From the NCBI GenBank assembly GCA_963854835.1, contig OY978530.1, positions 35,416,639-35,480,638 on the forward strand: a DNA stretch of 64,000 nucleotides, in the 5' to 3' direction. How positions within the stretch are numbered: position 1 is the stretch's first letter; every line of letters begins with the position of its first letter. Below, in pieces: positions 11,029 to 23,280 of the stretch. The DNA is from Megamerina dolium. Lineage: Eukaryota > Arthropoda > Insecta > Diptera > Megamerinidae. The position numbers and the translations under genes are program-made. The notes under the pieces are model-generated. The model worked only from the letters and a program-made list of their open reading frames with translations. It was not told where the DNA came from and did not search any database.

Positions 11029-11841
11029 GCAATACCGATTCCCGATATGACTGCTCCAACTATCGCACGTGCACTGATAGACAATTGGATATCGAGGTTT
11101 GGAGTTCCCGAGAAAATCACGTCAGATCAAGGACGGCAATTCCAGTCTACCCTTTTTGCAGAGCTGACCCGTACCTTGGGTATATCGCACCTCAGAACGA
11201 CTGCTTATCACCCTCAATCAAACGGGTTAGTAGAGAGGTGGCATCGAACACTGAAGGCTGCGATTTTATGCCAGAACCATGAGCGATGGACTGAGCACTT
11301 ACCAACAATTTTGCTGGGTCTGCGTACAACCTATAAAGCAGATCTCAAAGCGTCTCCAGCGGAGCTAGTCTACGGCGCTACCCTACGCATCCCATCAGAG
11401 TTTTTCCTGGATACCCCAAGCAACAAAACAGAATCAGAGGTCGTCGTCGAGCTACGAAAAGCAATGCAAGAGATGAGAACGCCTGATACAACCTGGCACA
11501 GTAACAGCAAAATTTTCGTACATCCAGATCTTCACACTTGCGACAGTGTCTTCATCAGAAACGACTCCGTGCGACCATCGTTGTCGCATCCTTACGACGG
11601 CCCACACAAGGTCATAAGCAGAACCGACAAATATTTCAAGATCAGCGTGAACGGAAGAGCAAAAACTATTTCCATAGATCAACTTAAGCCTGCTTACACA
11701 GTTGAAGATGAAGCACAACCATCGAAACCAGAACCAGTCCCTTCAGAGCCGCCCGACACTGCAACATCGACCAATGTGACACGTTCCGGACGCCGCGTCG
11801 TAATTCCAGAACGCTTCAAGAAAACAGTACACCTTGTCTAA
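11029..11841 (+). pseudogene. G1 integrase, C-terminal half after the in-frame stop
   Basis: Same frame as the preceding pol segment, so one TAG is the only break. It includes SDQGRQF with the second catalytic Asp, [16 protein letters not shown] with the catalytic Glu, and a C-terminal segment with [18 protein letters not shown] and [10 protein letters not shown] near the end. The latter pair is typical of the integrase tail in this insect Gypsy group. The frame stops at 11839-11841, twelve bases before the 3' LTR. No downstream envelope frame exists. Confidence 0.92.
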
Positions 11842-11852
11842 GAGGGGAGTAC
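11841..11852 (+). other. G1 polypurine tract
   Basis: AGAGGGGAGTAC lies immediately before the 3' LTR at 11853. This is where plus-strand priming occurs in LTR elements. Confidence 0.75.
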
Positions 11853-12772
<920 letters not shown>

Positions 12773-12918
12773 GATTATACGACGAAAAATGTATGTTGTT
12801 GTATGAAATCTCTGATGATGTTTACTAATTGATGTAAACAGGTGTCGAACTCATAAAAAAAGGATGCACAGTCGGTAATAGCTCAATATGCTCACTAACG
12901 CCATCTACGAGCAAAAAG

Positions 12919-12944
12919 CGGATTTAAGCTTGTACACCTGATAC
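12919..12944 (-). repeat. M1 mariner terminal inverted repeat (5' end)
   Basis: Inverted partner of 7199-7224, next to a TA at 12945-12946. Confidence 0.85.
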
Positions 12945-14145
12945 AGTATTTGTTTACAATGGAAATTTTCTCTTTCACTGTAAGTGAAGAGAATTTTTCA
13001 CATTGTCGGAGGGAGTGCATGCTCCTACATAACGGGAAGCATGCATGCGTAACATTTGACTCCTTTTTATTTGTACGGCTTATGATGGAATTCTCACATT
13101 TTGGGTACTTCCGACGCTTATTTGCGGTATGTATTCACATTTGGAGAATTTGCTGGTGGAGAACAATGCCGCTTGAAATTTTCGGATCTGCCGGGTTGTC
13201 GATTCTGTAACTGGTTGGATTGCGCATTACTAAGCTGGCTGAGGCTGGCTGAGTTGAATATCCAACACCGACTCCAGTTCTGTCAGAAAAGCATCAAAGT
13301 CGCTCCAAGTTGGGATTTTTCGTTTGTCCTTTATAGATTGCTCCCACAGACACAGGGTGGTATCGGGGAGTTTTGTGGAACATAAATAGACACAAGTCCC
13401 AATGACTTGTGTCAACGTTTAACAACCCCAAGTTTGTGATGCAATCATTTATCGTACGCTGTAAGCGCTTTATGTGAGAACCGGTTTCTTGCATAATTGG
13501 TTGCAAATTGAAAAGTGTTTTCAATTGAATGTTGATAAGAATACGGGTATTCTCATACCGTTCCTCCAGATTCTGCCATGCTATTGAGAAGCCATCGTTA
13601 GTCAACGGAGTTGACTTAATTACACTATGTGCTTCTCCATGGGTTTTTTGTAATAAATGATACAATTTTGCAACCTCTGATAATCGGGAATTGTTTCGAT
13701 ATACGGCTGTGAACATGTCTCGAAAACTTGGCGACGAAACATAATCACCAGAAAAACATGGAGTGTCACATGGAGGAAGTTGTATTGCGGGAAACGAGCA
13801 ATTGCGAGAGGGACTCTCAGCAGGTGGAGTTGAAGTTGCGGGATTTGCCACCTCAGCGTCAAGCTCGTGTAGTTGAGCGTTGATGGCCGAAAGGCATTGG
13901 ACATAAACGGATTTGCACTCTTTATATGCCTCCTTGATTTTATCAAAATTATTTTCACCAACTTTGCCTCTTCCGATGGAAAAATATGCATTTCTACATT
14001 CATTCCATAGGGCTTGAAACTCCTTTTCTTGGACTTCCATCAAATCGGTCGTGGGTATCAGCAAAAACCGCCTAGAAATTTGTTGTAATATTGTACTGCA
14101 AAATACAGCCTTAACTAACAATCGTGGTATGTTCAATTTCCACAT
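12945..14145 (-). pseudogene. Bel-Pao Gag (element P1, proximal part)
   Basis: Gag of the same Bel-Pao element as 6343-7198, minus strand. The main frame runs 14145-13294. It matches the DUF1759-type gag region: SFRDMFTAVYRNNSRLSEVAKLYHLL, then SVIKSTPLTNDGFSIAW and LGLLNVDTSHWD. A second frame continues at 13415-13230 (SIKDKRKIPTWSDFDAFL). Beyond that, reading towards 12947, a cysteine-containing segment leads into the mariner junction, where the frame continues on the far side at 7198. The gag start is missing; its upstream end abuts the Copia remnant. Confidence 0.88.
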
Positions 14146-14328
14146 TCAACTGTTTGACACTTCTGTTGCTGCCTTTAGCTTTGCTTGTTGCATGATGTGT
14201 TTCGTTTCTCATTTAGTCTCTTCCCTTTTGATTTTGACAGCCGAAATGTACACATCGAAACTCAACAATAAATATATATCTAGAACTTAAATCTAAGAAC
14301 ATCGGTTTATTTATTGCACTTTTCTAAC

Positions 14329-14344
14329 AGGTTATGGACCCAAG
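14329..14344 (+). other. Copia primer binding site (initiator tRNA-Met type)
   Basis: GGTTATGGACCCAAG follows AACA, the probable LTR end. Copia-group elements typically carry GGTTATGGGCCCAG here, pairing with an internal part of initiator tRNA-Met. One or two differences are visible. Confidence 0.65.
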
Positions 14345-14429
14345 TAATTGCAAAATTGGCTCTAATTAATCAGCAATAAAAATTATTACCGAAACATTTG
14401 CGGAAGAAAGTTTTTTTTTCAACAAATGA

Positions 14430-14980
14430 ATGGCCATGATCATCAACAATATCCTTATACATGGCAGGATTCCCGTGCTAAATGGTGAACATTTTTTTAC
14501 ATGGAGAGCACAGATGGAAGCAGTGCTTCATAGAACAAGGCTATTGAAATACGTAAAAAGACAAGTAGTACGTCCAAGTAATACAGGAATAGAACGTGAT
14601 TCATGGGACGAAAAAGACTTAGATGCGAAAGGAGAGCTCATATTAGCTATGGAGCCAAATATTGTATCACTCACCACCAATTTAAAAACATCCAAGGATA
14701 TTTGGGAATACCTTGCACAGACTTTCGACAAAACTGGTCCACGACAAAAAACCGAAGAATTTAGAAAACTTACTAACCTGAGAATGTCACCAGGACAATC
14801 AGTGGGAGAGAGAATTCTAAGCTATTGTTAATGAGCTGACAGAACTAAAGGCGCATTTAGATGACGACCTGTTGGTTGTGGTACTCTTGGATGGACTATC
14901 CGAGGAGTACAAGGACATTCAATAAACATTTGATGCTCAGAGCGAATATCCAGCCGAAACTACTGTATTTACTCGTTTAT
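14430..14980 (+). pseudogene. Copia Gag, N-terminal part
   Basis: The frame at 14430-14831 encodes a UBN2-type Copia Gag: LNGEHFFTWRAQMEAVL, WDEKDLDAKGELILAM, DIWEYLAQTFDKTG and LRMSPGQSVGERI. A frameshift near 14815 moves the next part (ELTELKAHLDDDLLVVVLLDGL) to another frame, followed by LPEEY-type sequence with stops. The beginning at 14430 is the first in-frame ATG after the primer site. Decayed. Confidence 0.88.
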
Positions 14981-14995
14981 TAGAAATAAAATAAA

Positions 14996-15525
14996 ATTGC
15001 TAACTTTCCTTACAACTGTTTTAATTGTGGTAGGCGAGGCCATATGGCCAACGATTGTAAGGCGAATACTGAAAACGCGAACAGTACGCAAACAGCTGAC
15101 AGTGAATTTGAACAGGGTTTCATCGTGAAGGAGAGCTCACAACAATCAGTAAATGTTTATTAGAAGAGGCGACAGAAATAAAGAAAACCACAACAATAAA
15201 AACAATGTCCTAAGCGTTCGACATATGAAACCAAACAAAACAATGCCGAACAGAAATAAAATTGCTAACTTTCCTTACAACTGTTTTAATTGTGGTAGGC
15301 GAGGCCATATGGCCAACGATTGTAAGGCGAATACTGAAAACGCGAACAGTACGCAAACAGCTGACAGTGAATTTGAACAGGGTTTCATCGTGAAGGAGAG
15401 CTCACTCCAATCAGTAAATGTTGCTTCACAGGTGTCAAAGAAACATTTGATGTGGTGTCTGGACAGTGGAGCTACGTCACACATGTGTGCAGATGAATCA
15501 AAATTTATAGAAATGTCCAAGAGCG
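14996..15525 (+). repeat. 265-bp tandem duplication of the Copia zinc-knuckle segment
   Basis: The segment starting ATTGCTAACTTTCC occurs at 14996 and again at 15261, and about 160 bp after each start are nearly identical, covering the CFNCGRRGHMANDC zinc knuckle. The first copy is then joined to GTTTATTAGAAGAGG sequence, and GTTTATTAGAA also lies just before the first copy. The two junctions share short identical runs. Confidence 0.9.
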
Positions 15526-15824
15526 TGTCTGAAAATCACGTCAAGTTGGCTAACGATCAGAGGATAAGTTTCGCATTAAATGGCACAGTGAAAACCAAGA
15601 TATGTATTGGACAGCGGATGGAACCGCTTTATTTATATAAAACGTTACTAGTATCGGAATTGAAGGAAAATATAATCTCAGTAAGAGAAGCAAGTCACAA
15701 CGGATATAAGGTGATCTTCCAAAATAATGAAGCACACATTTTAAACAAGTATGATGAAGAAATTATTCGAGCTGAAAAGAGAAATGGACTATACTATGTG
15801 CGATTTCTTCTCGCCCCTCTTTGA
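15153..15824 (+). pseudogene. Copia nucleocapsid knuckle and protease
   Basis: Open over 223 codons, in part the second copy of the duplication. It holds a C-x2-C-x4-H-x4-C knuckle (NCFNCGRRGHMANDC), then the aspartic protease with WCLDSGATSHMC (D-S-G intact), and a pre-integrase-like segment (GYKVIFQNN, AEKRNGLYYV). At about 15812 the Copia sequence is replaced by mariner DNA, so the last codons are not Copia. The ATG at 15153 is not a natural start; this is an internal piece of a gag-pol frame. Confidence 0.9.
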
Positions 15825-15971
15825 ACGATTTATACCAATCGTAAACTTGAGTTTTCGACATGGTTGAATCACCAAATGTTTTTTTTTCAACATTTCCAAC
15901 GTTTTGGCACAAGAAATTTCGTTTGAAACACAAAATTTCACACAAACTCTTTGTTCGATATTTTTATCCAT
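15812..15971 (-). pseudogene. mariner transposase N-terminal fragment M2
   Basis: Minus strand, ATG at 15971-15969. It reads MDKNIEQRVCVKFCVSN and, after a frameshift in an A-run, FGDSTMSKTQVYDWYKSFKEGRE: the first helix-turn-helix of a SETMAR-type mariner transposase. It is cut off at 15812 where Copia begins. There is no catalytic domain. Confidence 0.8.
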
Positions 15972-17734
15972 AGTAAAAATCGCAACGCACACAAAAGGTT
16001 GACTTGTTCCTAATGACGCCGTAACCAAACTAAATGACACATAGCAATAAAAATTCACAGAATAGTGGCTGATAGTTGTGACAATCTGGAAAAAAAAATA
16101 TTTTGAAATATTCTCAGAGGGAAAATTAAAAATGAGAATTTCCTATTTCCGGGTACTTATTTGACAGATATATAGAAGTAATTCGTAGAACTACAAAAAA
16201 AAGTGAGGAAAAGTATGCCTAAAAAAAAATTTGGAAAATCCCAAAATTTACGAGACAGATAGAAGATTGAGAAGCAAATCTTCTGTACTTCGGAGCTCAA
16301 ATTTGGAATTGGATATCCGGAAAAAATGTCTGGCAAGTGTTCTTTTGTGTGCAGCTGTAGCAGGAAGAGGAAAAAAATAATGATAAGTGAAAGCGACTTA
16401 GAATCGACTTGCTGATTGGATACAAGATGCTCGATTTTTCTAAGTGACGTAATCTCTATTTGGGATAAGCTTGTAAGAAATTGACAGTATGTCCACGTAT
16501 TAAAACGTATTGAAGATGATAATTTCAACGCACAACGCAAAGTGAATGTAATTATAATTATGTTATTTAAATATGTAAATGTAATCATTCACAATTACTC
16601 ACAATGATCTACTTATGATAGATTTACAAATAATTGAACCGAAATAATTTATTTAGTATAACGCGATGATGTATGTAATAAATCACGAAAATCAATTGAG
16701 GCGCTCTAATGTTCTATCTTATGTATGTGAAGTCAATGTAATTGAACAACCACAATACAATACAGGTGTGAGGGTGTGTATTTGTGTGCAATCCAATATT
16801 GCAATTATTGGCTCTTACAATCATGAGAATAATTATTGTAATTATCGAGAGTGAGAGGCAGCGAATTGAAAGACTTAAAAATGCGGAGCAAATGTAAGAA
16901 AAAAAAAGTAACAATGAAGAGTTCCGCCAAATATATTGTAAATGTGCCTGTGTGTTTGTTGTTACTTGCTGTGAAGAAGTAGAATAGAAATTTAATGCGA
17001 TTTTTTTGATATTGTTGTAGCTTACGTAGATAAGCAAAACAAACAAAAAAGAGAAAAAGGAGATGGTATTGTTGTTCATAAGCAGATGCCACTAAGTATA
17101 TGTGCCGAAATATATTGTTGTACTTGTTTTTGCGTACCGATGGTTAAGCAAGCCCATGTAAATGTAAATAAATATCATATTATGCACGAATATGCAATAT
17201 TGATTAATGGTTTTTATTGTTGGCTTGCTATGACGAAAAACAAATAGCGGTTGACTACAACATTGATATGTAATATCAAATGCTGGTAGATTCTGATAAT
17301 CCAATGTGCCAATATATATGCGTTATTGCTTATACGATACAGATAAGCCAAACAAAAAGAAAGAGGGCAGAAGAAGATATTTATATTGTATATGTCTGGC
17401 AGCTGTAAGTAAATAAAGAAAGTTCGTGTGCTTAATATATGTACATAACAGTGAACCTAACGCAAAGTGCGTAACACTGTGCAGTTGTGCAAAAAGATCA
17501 AATAGCCTGAGTACTCCAAAAATATGTTAAAAATAATTACATTCAAGTAACTTGCTAAACAAGAAAGGTTATTGCAACTTTATACTGTAAGTATAAAAAT
17601 TGCGAATGAGAACCAGAGGGGGGATAACAGACGCAGTTATCAATAAAATGCTTTATTATGCTTTATGCTCTCTGTTATCCTGTTTTATATTTAATTTCAC
17701 AATTTTAAATGCACTAGATAAATATAAAGAAGCT
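15972..17734. other. AT-rich spacer, no recognised gene
   Basis: No protein family is recognisable. The first 100 bp may be the 5' non-coding end of mariner M2. Two stretches near 17020-17080 and 17328-17385 resemble each other loosely (GATAAGC.AAACAAA..AG followed by purine-rich sequence), which may be remnants of a repeat. Minus-strand frames with many Phe and Leu codons (16157-16588, 16714-17092) are low-complexity by-products of AT richness. Confidence 0.5.
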
Positions 17735-17792
17735 GGACCAATGAGCCCTTTGGGGCCTTAATTGCCACATATTTATTTTTTTTTTTTTTAGA
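17735..17792 (+). mobile_element. SINE 3' tail fragment (S3)
   Basis: AATGAGCCCTTTGGGG, then TTAATTGCCACATATTTAT and a T-run. This matches the 3' end of S2 (AATGAGCCCTTCGGG, then TTAAGTGCCCCATATTTTTAT and a T-run at about 19138-19185). It is a second witness for the SINE 3' end. Confidence 0.6.
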
Positions 17793-18273
17793 TAAATATA
17801 AATATCAATTTTTTATATGAAATACTGTACTCCTTATTTTCGCTGTCTCCTATCATAAAGAGAGGGAGAGAGAGAGTACTGAGTATCAGTACCTATAAAG
17901 AGTCAGTGAATATAAGGAGCAAAATATATAAGAATAAGAGTTTTAAAATATTAGTGTTTGTACTAGTATAAACTAAGTACAATTCCTGCTAGCCAGAACT
18001 GGGTAATTATCTGGTTAATATGTGGGTAGCATTACCTTCTAAAGTGCTTTAAAAAGTGGGTAACTTTATAGGAGCTGGGAAAAAACTAACCACGCATCAC
18101 TGTTGCTCTCATTCAGCTACGTCATAAAGAAAATATATAGCTATACTCCTCTAATTTCCCTCGTCAGCCGTCGCAGGATTGCATTTTTAATAAACATTTT
18201 AATTTATTCTTAAAATTTTCAAACAATTTAAAATGTCAAATTCTTTATTTTATTTTAAAATATTAATATTATT
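17793..18273. other. Spacer, nothing recognised
   Basis: AT-rich with a (GA)n run near 17860-17878. No open frame of interest. Confidence 0.5.
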
Positions 18274-18313
18274 GATAACAACAACAATAATAATAATAAT
18301 AATGATGGTAACA

Positions 18314-18347
<34 letters not shown>

Positions 18348-18355
18348 TAGTAATA
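18274..18355. repeat. (AAT)n-rich microsatellite
   Basis: Imperfect AAT/ATA trinucleotide repeats with a few interruptions (GATGGTAACAG in the middle). Confidence 0.9.
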
Positions 18356-18634
18356 ATATTAGTAATTACATTAATTTAGACGATTTTTTAAATAATTCAA
18401 ATAAAAAATATTACATATAGCTACAATATGAAGTTTGAATAAATTATAATATTAATACAATATTACTTTTAGATAAAAGTTACAAAATTCGATTTTATCA
18501 TTATTATAATCAAAAGAAAGTAGTGAAATTACCTTTCTTTGATTACAATAATGTTGAAATGTTATATATTTACAATTAAAAATTATTAAAAAATTTTTAA
18601 TAAATATTAACTTTATAAAATTAGCGGTTGCCTA

Positions 18635-18670
18635 ATATTTAACAGGAATTTCATAATTCCTGTTAAATAT
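18635..18670. repeat. Perfect 16-bp palindrome with 4-nt loop
   Basis: ATATTTAACAGGAATT, loop TCAT, AATTCCTGTTAAATAT. Pairing can extend imperfectly outward (GGTTGC on the left, GCAACG on the right), giving a hairpin of roughly 55 bp in an otherwise featureless AT-rich region. Confidence 0.85.
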
Positions 18671-18856
18671 GTAGCAACGATTTACATCTGGAAAAGGAAA
18701 TAAATATTATTATCTTTGCTATTTAAATAATTTGTTTTAAAAGGTTATTGTTTTGGATGCAACCACTTAGATCCAAACTGGAAAATATAAGAAATAAATT
18801 AGTTCTCCAATGGAATATGTGTTTTAAGTAATTTATATTATTAGTATAATTAAGCA

Positions 18857-19190
18857 TATGTTGATACTGATCTGTAGGCCGTGGTTCAATCCCCGGCTGA
18901 TGCATAACAAATTTAATATCGATAAGATTTTTCTTTCGAACGGTATCCACCTGTCGGCAAGCAATTGGCAATTCTTCCGACAGTAACAACTTCCCATGAA
19001 AAAGCTTCTAAAAAAACTCTGTGACAAAGCTCAGAAAAAGTGATGTCACAAGGGTTCTGCCGTTCGGAACCGGTTAAAATAAGTAGGTCCCTTCTAATAC
19101 TGTCCAAAATTTAACACTCACAACACTAATAGAAGAGAATGAGCCCTTCGGGAATTTAAGTGCCCCATATTTTTATTTTTTTGTTTTATA
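18857..19190 (+). mobile_element. tRNA-derived SINE, most complete copy (S2)
   Basis: The 3' part of the tRNA-like head is present from about 18868 (TGATCTGTAGG) with the B box GGTTCAATCCC at 18883-18893, then the same ATGCATAACAAATTTAATATCGA junction as S1. A body of about 230 bp follows, and the tail AATGAGCCCTTCGGG... ends in a T-rich run at about 19185, shared with S3. The A-box half is missing, so this copy is 5' truncated. It has no coding capacity, as expected; mobilisation would depend on a LINE. I do not recognise the family. Confidence 0.7.
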
Positions 19191-20790
19191 AATTGCTTTT
19201 GTTGAGCTTTGTCATATTAACAGTGTTCGGCTCGGTTCGAATGGAACTACTACTACTTTGATTTATTTGCTTTTATTATTTATTCTTTTCAATTTTTAAT
19301 TCAATTCAATTACAATTCCTTACTCTATACCTAATCTGGAATACCTAACCTTACTTTATAGGATGACAATTTATAGGTTTGACCAGTGCCACCTGGTCGC
19401 ACCTAATGAATCAGTCTGGCAGATCCGCATTAGCAGAAATCTCCAAGCGACTGATACTTGTGTAGGGTAGCCTGATACAGGGGTCTCCTGTATTCAGTAC
19501 CCTGGCCTCACACCTAGAAGAGGGAGACCTGTTAGCAATATATATAGGAACAGACAACGGGGTGGCGGATGGCTGCTCCTGGTATATATGGTTGGTCAAA
19601 ATGACCCCGGGCAGAGCTGATGGCTCGCAGGCGGCTGCTATAAGCGAGCGTTCGATACTGACCGCCTCGCTTATAGCAAGAACTGCTTATAGTCGTCTAG
19701 CGATTACTGCCAACCCGACTACAAGAGCACGACTTACTTGACCATGCGTCTGTTTAGGGTTTTTCACCCTTTCTTGTCATGCCTTACGTTGGCAAGTCAT
19801 GCACTTTTAGTACGTATTCGTATATAAAGCATTTAGGAATTATGAATTTCCTATGATGCTACATTTTACGTTTAGTGAAAATTCATTTGATTCTTTCTTC
19901 GTTTCCGCCGTCATAGTGAGTGACTGCACGAGTGTATGTATGTGTGTTTACATCTGCTGATATTATTATATGACGACAGTAAGGAGAAGAGGAATAATCA
20001 AATTACTGTCGTCATGGTAACTGACTACACGAGTATGAATATGTGTGTGTACATTTGCTGATATTTACTATATGACAACAGCAAGGAGAAGAGGAAGAAT
20101 CAAATGATATGATACGTACATTTGTTATATTATTTGTTTGCATATTACAACAAATTGGAGTTTTTGTAGGTACATATGTAAAAGGTTGTAACAGGCTTAT
20201 TTTAAGTCTGTTACAACGTAGCCGCGGCCAACATTTGAAAGACATAATCTTCAAAAAGTAAATGCCAAAGAATGTTCTTTCAAATGATAATAAACATTCC
20301 CCATTCAATTTGAATTTTCTGTGTTTTTTCCATTAAAAAATTAGGGAACCTCGAAATGGATCCCGCTTTATTTTTAATCCATAGATTTTCCAATTAGTCA
20401 ACTTCTGGTCACATTAGCTTACATGCATATTTTCGCGGAATATTTATTTACTTGTTTCTTTTAAGCTTTTCCATAATAAAGTAAGTATGAGATTTTGACA
20501 CTTCTTATTTGTCTACTATTCCTACTGTTTCGTTTATGACGTCACAGGGAGCAATCTGTATTTCTATCATTCTTGAATACCATGAAATGGCGATGACAAA
20601 ACAAAAAGGAAAAGAAAGAACCAAAATATTCTTCTTATTGGCTGTTTGGAAAATAACTAGCCCGAGTAGAAGGCACGTAGTACCACCTAAAAGCCTTTAT
20701 AATTACAATATATAGTAATATTAGGAAATCCATTATTTTTGCATTAAATTGAAGGTTTTATTTATTTAAATGGTTTCAAACCGTTTATTG
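19191..20790. other. Spacer with a 101-bp tandem repeat; no recognised gene
   Basis: No coding feature is recognised. Positions 19380-19800 are richer in G+C than the surroundings and include the 12-bp inverted pair GCTATAAGCGAG/CTCGCTTATAGC at about 19637 and 19667. This may be a fragment of an unclassified element. The 68-codon frame at 20509-20715 shows no motif. Confidence 0.5.
19910..20111 (+). repeat. Two tandem copies of a 101-bp unit
   Basis: GTCATAGTGAGTGACTGCACGAGT at 19910 recurs as GTCATGGTAACTGACTACACGAGT at 20011. Both units continue through TGTGTGTTTACAT.TGCTGATAT and AAGGAGAAGAGGAA.AATCAAAT. The units differ at roughly one base in six or seven. Confidence 0.85.
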
Positions 20791-20794
20791 TGCA

Positions 20795-20990
20795 ATGTTT
20801 AGCTCCTGGGCAATAGAAATAGTGCTTACATGACGGTCAGACTCGACGATTTTCATTATTTGATCGATATTTTCACAATTGGCCTTCTAGAGCGTGGTGC
20901 GTCTTTGACATCAAAATTACCGGAACGGAATCGACGAAACCAAAATTGCACGTGATTGGCTGTTACAGTTACTGAAGGACCATAAAATGA
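20795..20990 (-). pseudogene. mariner transposase N-terminal fragment M3
   Basis: Minus strand, read from about 20985. It contains VQFWFRRFRSGNFDVKDAPRS and, after a frame change, IMKIVESDRHVSTISIAQEL: the end of the first and all of the second helix-turn-helix region of a mariner transposase. In-frame stops are present. No catalytic domain follows; below 20795 the sequence is unrelated. Confidence 0.82.
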
Positions 20991-21454
20991 ATAGACGGTG
21001 CGGGAATGCCGGTGAGCCGCTACGGTAATGGTGGTTGCCTGGTGATGGATGAGGTTGTTGTTGTGAGATACGAGAGGGCTGCGAGATCGTAGAAGTTCAC
21101 CAATAAAATTTCGCGATTTTAATTAAAGTTGCAAAATTAACACTTTTTATTTATCATAAATACATTCCTAAAATAGAGAAATTTTTTATAAATACACTTC
21201 ATAAAATAGAAAAAATTTATTATAAATCCACTTCGTAAAAAAAAAGAAAATTTCGTCGCGTGCACTCTTACTTGTTACTTGAGAACAATAATAATTAAAA
21301 TCAATCATAGAAGAGTAGCCAACTCTCTTAATACATATAAACAATTTAAAGATGTACGCAGGCAGTACACGTTATGTACTCGGGCGTAGACGATAACTAA
21401 TTAAGAAACTTTGAAATTGTGATAATATGGGCAAATGACGTTTTGAGAAAATCA
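20991..21454. other. Spacer with short tandem repeats; possible LTR debris
   Basis: At 21145-21250 three imperfect copies of a roughly 35-bp unit (ATAAATACA-TTC-TAAAATAGA...) occur in tandem. At 21282-21345 is the repeat also found at 2696-2795. Position suggests this may be LTR or leader sequence of the Gypsy remnant that follows, but no second LTR was found to confirm it. Confidence 0.45.
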
Positions 21455-23280
21455 TATATTCAAGCGACGGCTAATCAATCAAAGAATTCATAAGATCAAA
21501 ACGCAAGCAAAAAATGTGAAATACAGCTTAATTTATAGTTTTAAAGAAATGTCCGGCTTTTGGTAAAAGATGCAGAAAATGTAATAAGAAAGGATATTTT
21601 CAAACAGTTTGTCGATTGAAAACTTAAAAACATGTTCATGAAATTTATGAAAGTGGAAATACGGAAACCGAAGGCAGTGATTTAGACGAGTTTGTGTGCG
21701 AAGTGCACAGCAGAAACGATGATGACAGAAAAATATCAATTGAAATTTTTCTTGTTGTTTTCAAATTGGATAGTGCTCAGTGCAATATAATTTCAAAAAA
21801 ACATTGTGAAAACATTGAAAATTAAAATGGTTGAATGGAGAACGAAAAGATTAACGTCGTATACTCAACATAAAATCAACGTTTTAGGAGGAATTAGCGC
21901 TAAATGTATTGTAAATTCAAGGATCAATGTTCGATGTTAATTTCAAAGTAGTTGAACAACAATTATCACCAAATCTAGGTAGTAAAGCATATGAAACGGT
22001 GGAATTAATTCATAGAATTCATCAAATAAAAATTAATTATGTTTTCAATGGACTAGGCTGTTTGAACAATTACGAATACGTTTGGTTTCATTAACAATCT
22101 AACGTTTAAAATCTTACCGTCTACATAAATGAAGTTAAAGCAGAATCAGAACGAATAAAACTTGGTGTAGTCGAGTCAGTAACGGAACCAACACCATTAG
22201 TAAGTCTAATGTTAATGGTACGGAAAAATGGGAAAGTTCGTATATGCATCGATCCACTTGAACTAAATAAAAACATTTAAAGAGGACAGTTTCCAGTCGA
22301 AACATTTAATGAAATATCGCCGTGGTAGATATTGGCAAATAAAACTCAGTCAAAGTACGTCAAAGTATTTACAACTGCAACACCTTTGTAAAAATCAATT
22401 AGTAGAACTAGTGAAGGTGGTTTGACGCTGAACTTACAGAAATGTCAATTCGATTAAACATCAATCAAGTTTCTAGGAATTGATTCACTCAAAATGGAAT
22501 ATTATCAGATCCCGAGAAAACGGAAGCAATCAAAAACTTAGAAACTCCCATGGACAACAAGAGATTACAACGGATGTTGGGAACTCTAACTTATCTCTAT
22601 CAATTTTTTCATAATCTTTCATCCATTACAGATCCATTAAGGCAGCTACTAAAGAAAGTTGGCGCTTCGGTCTGAAATTCAATTCATAATGACGCTTTTC
22701 ACAAAATAAAAGCACTTTTATCATCACCACCAGGTGTAAAATTGTCAGTTGATGAAAGTTCTTCAGCAGTAGAAGGCGTACTACTTCAAGATTATAAACA
22801 AGTGGCGGTTATTTCATATATTCAGCATTTGTGCCATAGTTTCTGGAAATGCAAAACGTACTATACATTTCGAGAAGAACACACTTGCTACGGTGGACAA
22901 ATTTTTAATGGAGAATAATTGGTTGCTCCAACAATTAAACGTTAAAACATTATTGAAACAACATATGCAGGCCACTTAGGTACTACTGCCCTCAAGTAGT
23001 CACAGCACACTCGTCAAAGATATGTTCTTTCGCAATAGATTCCCCGATAGACCCAAACATCTCAATAACGGTGCATGCTTGTGTATCAAAACGGCTTACT
23101 TAATTTACGTAAGGAGATCGCTGGTCTACGACTAGCACATGAAAATCTCAATGATTTCCAATCATCACTTCCCGAAAAAGCTTCTTTTAAGATCTTTCCA
23201 TCTACCAAAGAAGGAAATGTATGCATGACGTTAAGGATTAGCTACTCGGAAAAGTCGTTTTAGAAATAGTAGATCGAATA
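21455..23280 (+). pseudogene. Decayed Gypsy-type gag-pol (G2, copy 1 of the inverted duplication)
   Basis: A heavily mutated Gypsy element on the plus strand. Recognisable pieces: a zinc knuckle near 21545-21625 (CPAFGKRCRKCNKKG...VCR), a protease-like segment at about 21770-21800, an RT segment around 22200-22330 (MVRKNGKVRICIDPL, then TFNEI and RGRYWQIKLS), and RNase-H-like sequence at about 22730-22860 (KLSVDESS). No integrase is recognisable. Stops and frameshifts are frequent. The same damage is present in the inverted copy at 56970-58757. Confidence 0.82.

Larger units (their letters stand above)
14150..15812 (+). mobile_element. Copia-type LTR retrotransposon remnant
   Basis: A 5' portion of a Copia element on the plus strand: probable LTR (about 14150-14328), primer binding site, gag, zinc knuckle, protease and the beginning of the pre-integrase segment. 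It ends abruptly at about 15812, where mariner sequence begins. No integrase, RT or 3' LTR is present. The element lies directly against the start of Bel-Pao P1 gag. Confidence 0.85.

Noticed and set aside
20509..20715. Small plus-strand frame in spacer
   Set aside because: No motif, no neighbouring exon, composition fits random AT-rich sequence.
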